From: Candidatus Sulfotelmatobacter sp.
GTDB taxonomy: Bacteria; Acidobacteriota; Terriglobia; Terriglobales; Acidobacteriaceae
Assembly: GCA_030045935.1 (NCBI GenBank)
Contig: JASIEN010000587.1
Location: 1-9,389, forward strand
Reading direction: 5' to 3'
Length of the DNA stretch: 9,389 nt
Shown: in pieces, positions 5,937 to 9,389 of the stretch
Layout of the letters: every line of letters begins with the position of its first letter
Position numbering within the stretch: the first letter of the stretch is position 1
Program-made: the position numbers and the translations under genes
Notes under the pieces: model-generated
Told to the model about the DNA's origin: nothing
The model's input: only the letters and a program-made list of their open reading frames with translations
Database searches by the model: none

Positions 5937-6245
5937 TCAAGCCGCGGGCTCGGCCAGCATGTCGTCAAATATGGCCCCCGCTACCTGGTCAGAGCTGGGA
6001 TGATAGCTGCCCCCCAAGACCACCTGCCGCAAGGCGCTTACCCGTTCCTGTCGGACTTCCGGAAGTTGCGCCGCCTGGGCCGCCAGCGCCTGCACTTGCA
6101 CGTGCATACCCGACAGTTGCGCCTGATCTTCACCCAAAACACTGCCGGGAGCACTGCTGCTGGAGGCTTGGTTGTTTCGCGTGGCCGAGTTCGCGGTGTT
6201 GCTTTCCGCGACCGTTGCCGCCACCTGATTAGGATCGACTCGCAT
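5937..6245 (-). CDS. flgM: Anti-sigma-28 factor FlgM
   Basis: A 102-aa inhibitor of FliA (sigma-28) that is secreted through the completed hook-basal body to release late gene expression. The C-terminal half holds the sigma-binding helices typical of the family: VQVQALAAQAAQLPEVRQER (50-69), VSALRQVVLGGSYHPSSDQVAGAIFDDML (69-97), matching the familiar pattern VRxEKVxxLRxxIxxGxYxxxxxxVAxxLL. The N-terminal 45 residues are Ser/Ala/Asn-rich and likely disordered, as expected for the export-competent part. The ATG at 6245 was chosen because GGGAG lies seven bases upstream; an upstream in-frame start at 6272 would add MQAKSGRKN and lacks a comparable site. It is the first gene after two tandem sigma-28 promoters, so FlgM is under the control of the sigma factor it inhibits (negative feedback). 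Followed by orfX, flgN, flgK and flgL. Confidence 0.92.
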   Translation of the reverse strand: MRVDPNQVAATVAESNTANSATRNNQASSSSAPGSVLGEDQAQLSGMHVQVQALAAQAAQLPEVRQERVSALRQVVLGGSYHPSSDQVAGAIFDDMLAEPAA

Positions 6246-6277
6246 ATTTTTTCTCCCGGATTTCGCCTGCAATTCAA

Positions 6278-6304
6278 CTATCGGCAGTCCGTTAGAAAAC
6301 TTTA
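6278..6304 (-). promoter_or_regulatory. Sigma-28 (FliA) promoter P2, proximal, of flgM-orfX-flgN-flgK-flgL
   Basis: On the minus strand TAAAGTTT (6297-6304), 11-bp spacer, GCCGATAG (6278-6285). The enteric sigma-28 consensus is TAAAGTTT-N11-GCCGATAA, so 15 of 16 box positions match with exact spacing. Predicted transcription start is near 6272, giving a leader of about 27 bases that includes the GGGAG ribosome binding site of flgM. Confidence 0.92.
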
Positions 6305-6355
6305 ATTCCCTAAGCTCAGGATTGGTAAATATTCCCCAGCCCGCTATATCTGCTT

Positions 6356-6382
6356 CTATCGGCAGAAGTTACCAAAACTTTA
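6356..6382 (-). promoter_or_regulatory. Sigma-28 (FliA) promoter P1, distal, of flgM-orfX-flgN-flgK-flgL
   Basis: On the minus strand TAAAGTTT (6375-6382), 11-bp spacer, GCCGATAG (6356-6363), again 15 of 16 matches to the enteric FliA consensus with exact spacing. The first three bases of the -35 box are the TAA stop codon of flgJ. It lies 78 bp upstream of P2; a transcript from here would have a leader of roughly 105 bases running through P2. Confidence 0.92.
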
Positions 6383-6760
6383 GGGGGAAGGAGAGTCGAC
6401 GCTGGAGTCTAGAGACGGCCGTTCGAGCGTTACCTTCGTGTGTGCCGGAAAAGGTTGCCGTTCGCCAAGGTGCGCGGAAATCAGTTTTGCGATCCCGAAC
6501 CCGCCGCCTTCCGCCATGACCGAAGCCAAAGCCTGGGTTCCCAGATAGTTGTAGTCATCCTGACCGGCCACCGAATCCTGGCCGGGCAATGCCGCGAAGG
6601 TTTTTTCCATCGATTCGAGGATGTTGGCGATCAGTTGCGCTTCAAACTGGCGCGCAGCTTTGGCTCCCTGGGTGAGCTGCGGCACGGCAGGCAGCGCCGC
6701 CATCGCCGAGGCTCCAGAAAGCGCAGGCAAGGGAATTGAAGTGAAAGAAATGCCGTTCAT
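6380..6760 (-). CDS. flgJ: Single-domain rod-binding protein FlgJ (no muramidase domain)
   Basis: A 126-aa protein corresponding to the N-terminal rod-cap/rod-binding domain of FlgJ, which supports rod assembly in the periplasm. The motif runs AKAARQFEAQLIANILESMEKTF (33-55), then DDYNYLGTQALASVMAEGGGFGIAKLI (68-94), matching the family pattern AaxqFEaxllxxmlxsM ... yxxlxxqalAxxmaxxgGlGiA. The enteric protein is about 313 aa with a C-terminal glucosaminidase/muramidase; that half is missing, as in several other phyla, and the end is a short Ser/Pro tail. A separate lytic enzyme must cut peptidoglycan for the rod; none is in the window. The ATG overlaps the flgI TGA by one base. It is preceded by a nearly full anti-16S complement, so translation is efficient and coupled. 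Its stop codon forms part of promoter P1. Confidence 0.9.
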   Translation of the reverse strand: MNGISFTSIPLPALSGASAMAALPAVPQLTQGAKAARQFEAQLIANILESMEKTFAALPGQDSVAGQDDYNYLGTQALASVMAEGGGFGIAKLISAHLGERQPFPAHTKVTLERPSLDSSVDSPSP

Positions 6761-7896
6761 CAGATCACCTCCAGTTCAGCTTCGAGAGCTCCGGCCGCCT
6801 TGATGGCCTGCAGAATCGAGACCACATCGCGGGCCGTGGCTCCGATAGTCTGCAGGCGCGTGACCAACTCCTCAACGCTAGCCCCTTCCGTCAGAGCTAT
6901 GTTGCGCGCGGGGGTTTCTCCCGCCTTGAGCGTCGTTTCCGGCAGGACTTCAGTCTGACCTTTTGCCAGTGGGTTCGGTTGCGATGCTGAGTACGAAGTT
7001 TTTACTTCAATCGAAAACGTACCGTGCAAAATCGAGACCGCGCCTAGGCGAACATCTTTTCCTAGAACGACCGTGCCGGTGCGCTCGTTCACCACCACCT
7101 TGGCCCGGCGGCGGACCATGACCTCGAGATTCTCCATGCGCGCCAATAATGCGGGAAGATCACCATTGCCGGACTCTGGAATCTTGACTTCCACTCGGAG
7201 GCTGTCGATGACGGTGGCTGCAGACGGGGAGGCCAGTTCGTGATCGATCGCCGCAGCCACCTCTTCGACCGTAGTGAAGCTCGGATCGTTGAGCAGGAGC
7301 GAAAGGTGCTGAAGTTTGGTCAGATCGAGCGAGCTGTCACGCTCCACCAGCCCTCCGTTGGGGATGCGGCCGACCGTCGGGTGATTTACCGACTTCGCGT
7401 TGGCTGCGGTTCCCGTGGCGTATCCACCGGTAACCAGTGGACCTTGCGCGGCGGCGTAGACCTGTCCGTCGGCTGCGTAGAGCGGAGTCAGCAAGAGCGT
7501 TCCACCTTCCAAACTGCGCGCGTCGCCCGCGGAAGAGACCACCACGTCGACCGTAGTGCCGGGCCGCGAAAACGGGGGCAGGCTGGCAGTAACGAAAACT
7601 GCCGCGACGTTCTTCACCTGGACGGTTGTCTGCACCACGCTGGGAGGAATCTCGACGCCCATTCTCTGTAGAACGCTGGCAAGAGTTTGTATGGTGAAGT
7701 ATGTCTGCTGCTTGTCACCAGTGCCCTTCAGGCCCACCACCAGGCCATATCCCACAAGCGAGTTGTTGCGGATGCCTTCGACGCTGGCAATGTCGCGTAT
7801 CAGGACCTTGTGTATTTCGGTCTGCCCGAAAGTGCTTCGGCACAGCGATGCCAGCAGCAAAACGAATGTCACGTACCTTAAGAATAAGTACCGCAT
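6760..7896 (-). CDS. flgI: Flagellar P-ring protein FlgI
   Basis: A 378-aa periplasmic protein forming the P ring around the rod in the peptidoglycan layer. An N-terminal Sec signal peptide is evident (MRYLFLRYVTFVLLLASLCR, cleavage probably after STFG). The mature start HKVLIRDIASVEGIRNNSLVGYGLVVGLKGTGD carries the family signature. Further hallmarks are LTPLYAADGQVYAAAQGPLV (136-155), NHPTVGRIPNGGLVER (171-186) and the C-terminal EGASVEELVTRLQTIGATARDVVSILQAIKAAGAL. Length is close to the usual 350-370 aa. The ATG at 7896 was chosen: AGGA lies seven bases upstream and the flgH stop is seven bases away; a TTG at 7917 would add seven residues inside flgH. The mature protein has no cysteine, so it cannot form the disulfide known in Salmonella FlgI. 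It sits next to its chaperone gene flgA and L-ring gene flgH. Confidence 0.96.
   Translation of the reverse strand: MRYLFLRYVTFVLLLASLCRSTFGQTEIHKVLIRDIASVEGIRNNSLVGYGLVVGLKGTGDKQQTYFTIQTLASVLQRMGVEIPPSVVQTTVQVKNVAAVFVTASLPPFSRPGTTVDVVVSSAGDARSLEGGTLLLTPLYAADGQVYAAAQGPLVTGGYATGTAANAKSVNHPTVGRIPNGGLVERDSSLDLTKLQHLSLLLNDPSFTTVEEVAAAIDHELASPSAATVIDSLRVEVKIPESGNGDLPALLARMENLEVMVRRRAKVVVNERTGTVVLGKDVRLGAVSILHGTFSIEVKTSYSASQPNPLAKGQTEVLPETTLKAGETPARNIALTEGASVEELVTRLQTIGATARDVVSILQAIKAAGALEAELEVI
6763..6772 (-). promoter_or_regulatory. Very strong ribosome binding site for flgJ, inside flgI
   Basis: Minus strand GGAGGTGATC is a ten-base complement of the usual 16S rRNA 3' end. The GGAGG ends seven bases before the flgJ ATG. 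It lies within the last codons of flgI and is the best site in the window. Confidence 0.8.
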
Positions 7897-7903
7897 AGTT
7901 TTC

Positions 7904-8632
7904 CTAGAAACCGACAATTCTCAGAATCCACCGCAGCACCGGGTTCGGCCGTGCCACGGAATCGCTGATGACGCCTTTGCCTTTGACCTCAATTTCGAGG
8001 TTGCCGACGCTGTTCGAGGCGACTGTATTGGTAGCATCGAGATCGCCCGGGCGCACCAGGCCGCGCAGGATAACCGTTTCTTTCTGGTTGTTCATCGTGA
8101 TCTGTCGTTCGGCTTCGACAACCAGCGTGCCGCTGGGCAACAGCGCTGCCACGCGGCCAGTAAGGGTGGTGCTCAGCGCAGTTGTTGATGTGGCTTGTCC
8201 TTTGCCGGTCAGAGCTTGCGAAGAGTTCGGTGAAAACAGGTTCGCTATGTTGCTGGTGGAGACGGGCCCGGCCAGTGCCGTGATGCCGGAGCTGGCGGAG
8301 AAAGTCCGGCTGGTGGCCACGTTGCCGGTGTTGGTGGAAGACAAGTTTTGCGAGATGTTGATGGTAACCAGGTCGCCGACGCGGGAAGCTTTGTAATCGG
8401 CGACCAGGTCGGCGAAGCGGCCATTGTCTACCCAAAGGCTGCCAAGACTACTGGGGGAGAGCCCGGGGCCGTTTGGTCCGGACATACGCCGCACATAGTC
8501 GGCGAGTGAGTCCTTCTTGGCACTTTTGTCTTTGTCACGCGCTCCGGCCGTTGCGGGAAACGAGAGGATGATCCACCCCAGCAAAATCCGAGTGAGAAGT
8601 TTGCTCGAGGATGTCTTTAAAGTGTGCTGCAT
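7904..8632 (-). CDS. flgH: Flagellar L-ring protein FlgH, lacking a lipobox
   Basis: A 242-aa L-ring subunit in the outer membrane. Family features: SSLGSLWVDNGRFADLVADYKASRVGDLVTINI (61-93, the GSLxxD ... D ... A..VGDivtv signature), the Ser/Thr-rich middle with TGRVAALLPSGTLVVEAERQI (158-178), and the C-terminal VILRGLVRPGDLDATNTVAS ... VKGKGVISD ... LRWILRIVGF. The N terminus has a basic region and hydrophobic stretch (LLTRILLGWIILSFPATAGA), probably a signal-peptidase I site. Typical FlgH is a lipoprotein with a lipobox Cys, but this sequence has no cysteine at all. No ATG, GTG or TTG lies between this start and the in-frame stop upstream (8657-8659), so a mis-called start does not explain it. 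The gene is 10 bp after flgA and 7 bp before flgI. Confidence 0.94.
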   Translation of the reverse strand: MQHTLKTSSSKLLTRILLGWIILSFPATAGARDKDKSAKKDSLADYVRRMSGPNGPGLSPSSLGSLWVDNGRFADLVADYKASRVGDLVTINISQNLSSTNTGNVATSRTFSASSGITALAGPVSTSNIANLFSPNSSQALTGKGQATSTTALSTTLTGRVAALLPSGTLVVEAERQITMNNQKETVILRGLVRPGDLDATNTVASNSVGNLEIEVKGKGVISDSVARPNPVLRWILRIVGF

Positions 8633-8642
8633 GCAGCTGCTC

Positions 8643-9221
8643 TCACAAATTCGCGCTCAGCGTGCCTGCGCCGACCACCTCGGCGCGCAGAATGCGATCC
8701 ACGTGTTTCAAGCGGACCCGAACGGTTTGCCCCAGCGACCCGGCATCGAGGCAGGTTACGGGCAACACAATGCGAATTCCGCCGCCGTCCCAGGCAAGCA
8801 ACGCGGTCTGCCCGGTCTTGACAAGTCGCGGCTGCCTGTTCTCTGCTGAATTCGCTGGCGTCGCCTGCCCGGGTTGAATTTCTTTGTGGGCATTTCCGCC
8901 ATAGGCCCATACCAGAAAAGGCACACAATCTTTTGCTCTGGTGCAGCGCAGAATAAATTCCCGACGTCGCAGACCGGGGTTCCACTTTGTGTGTGTGAGT
9001 TCGAGGACGGCATGTGCGGGAAGATTTTGAGCGGCCGCACAGTTCAAGCTGTCCAGCAGGCGCCTTGTTTCGGCGATGTCCACCCCGCCAGAGGTTGCAA
9101 TAAAGCCGGCAATATCGCGACACGATTTGACCGCGCTGGCATCCCAGCCCTTTGCCAGCCTCAACGGCAGGCAACAAACCGCAAGGGTTAAGAGAGTGAA
9201 GGCTGTGTGCGAAGTTTTCAT
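8643..9221 (-). CDS. flgA: Flagellar basal body P-ring formation protein FlgA (SAF domain)
   Basis: A 192-aa periplasmic chaperone for P-ring (FlgI) assembly. An N-terminal signal peptide is visible (FTLLTLAVCCLPL, cleavage around residue 24-25). The C-terminal 60 residues form the SAF-type domain: LVKTGQTALLAWDGGGIRIV (133-152), then LDAGSLGQTVRVRLKHVDRILRAEVVGAGTL, matching the FlgA pattern V+xGqxVxLxxxxgxxxIxxxgxALexGxxGdxIxVrNxxSgrxvxAxVvgpGxV. The N-terminal half (about 28-110) is much less conserved and holds four cysteines (C34, C61, C93, C98), plus C157 in the SAF part. These could pair in the periplasm. It lies between flgG (15-bp gap) and flgH (10-bp gap), a common place for flgA in non-enteric clusters. 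CpaB/SAF pilus proteins share the domain, but the flagellar neighbours decide the call. Confidence 0.87.
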   Translation of the reverse strand: MKTSHTAFTLLTLAVCCLPLRLAKGWDASAVKSCRDIAGFIATSGGVDIAETRRLLDSLNCAAAQNLPAHAVLELTHTKWNPGLRRREFILRCTRAKDCVPFLVWAYGGNAHKEIQPGQATPANSAENRQPRLVKTGQTALLAWDGGGIRIVLPVTCLDAGSLGQTVRVRLKHVDRILRAEVVGAGTLSANL

Positions 9222-9236
9222 ATGGTTCGCCCGGTT

Positions 9237-9389
9237 TTAGCGCCCAAGGTTATTAATCGTCTGCAGCATCTGATCGGCAGCATTCACCACGCGTGAGCTG
9301 GCCTCGTAGGATCGTTGTGCCACGATCATGTTCACGAATTCGGTCACCACGCTGACGTTCGACTGCTCGAGCATGCCCTGAATAATGGT
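9237..9389 (-). CDS. flgG: Distal rod protein FlgG, C-terminal 50 residues (continues past the window)
   Basis: The frame is open to the window edge and ends with TAA at 9239-9237; 50 residues are visible. They match the conserved FlgG C terminus: IIQGMLEQSNVSVVTEFVNM followed by IVAQRSYEASSRVVNAADQM and LQTINNLGR. This helix packs with the N-terminal helix of the same protein in the rod core. Typical FlgG reads GxLExSNVxxVxEMVxMIxxQRAYExNSKxIxxxDxMLxxxxxL. The C terminus is shared with FlgF and FlgE, but the LEqSNVsVVtEfVnMIvaQRsYE wording and the adjacent flgA-flgH-flgI favour FlgG. It is the most upstream member of the operon in this window. Confidence 0.9.
   Translation of the reverse strand, partial: TIIQGMLEQSNVSVVTEFVNMIVAQRSYEASSRVVNAADQMLQTINNLGR

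Noticed and set aside
3768..6245. Similar N termini of FlgL (MRVNPN) and FlgM (MRVDPN) as a shared export signal
   Set aside because: Both are type III substrates, but six residues are too few, the sequences diverge at once, and the codons differ.
8626..8640. Palindromes GCTGCATGCAGC and GCAGCTGC over the flgH start codon
   Set aside because: They overlap each other and have no loop, so they would not form a useful hairpin; no regulator is suggested by them.
1..9389. tRNA, rRNA, CRISPR array, insertion sequence or integrase
   Set aside because: Read on both strands, nothing resembled these; genes are packed with almost no space left for them.

Overview
The window is a dense, almost entirely minus-strand stretch of a moderately GC-rich Gram-negative genome. 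Reading in the direction of transcription (high to low coordinates) it holds the distal part of a flagellar rod/ring/hook-junction cluster and then a four-gene arsenic detoxification cassette. P- and L-ring genes (flgI, flgH) imply an outer membrane. The gene order flgG-flgA-flgH-flgI-flgJ(rod-binding domain only)-flgM-orfX-flgN-flgK-flgL and the style of the proteins suggest Acidobacteriota. That assignment is inference from recollection of such clusters, not from a search.

Flagellar block (9389 to 2895): the 3' end of flgG (distal rod), flgA (P-ring chaperone), flgH (L ring), flgI (P ring) and a single-domain flgJ are packed with 15, 10 and 7 bp gaps and a 1-bp overlap, so they look like one middle-class operon. 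The only sizeable gap, 6246-6379, carries two near-consensus sigma-28 (FliA) promoters in tandem. Both read TAAAGTTT-N11-GCCGATAG and both point into flgM. The genes downstream of them are late-class: flgM (anti-sigma-28), an unrecognised 74-aa orfX, a FlgN-like export chaperone, and the hook-filament junction proteins flgK and flgL. This gives a clear switch: rod and rings come from upstream transcription, then sigma-28 transcription makes its own inhibitor plus the junction proteins and their chaperone.

Arsenic block (2860 to 395): a promoter overlapped by an inverted repeat precedes arsR, arsM (As(III) S-adenosylmethionine methyltransferase), an arsenate reductase of the low-molecular-weight phosphatase fold, and an AqpS-like aquaglyceroporin. 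The genes are 17 bp apart or overlap. Arsenate would be reduced to arsenite, arsenite methylated, and trivalent or methylated species passed through the channel. No ArsB, Acr3, ArsP or ArsJ pump is present in the window.

Left edge (3 to 335): the 3' end of a plus-strand gene of unknown function with a charged helical C terminus, converging on the aquaporin gene. No tRNA, rRNA, CRISPR, transposase or integrase was seen.
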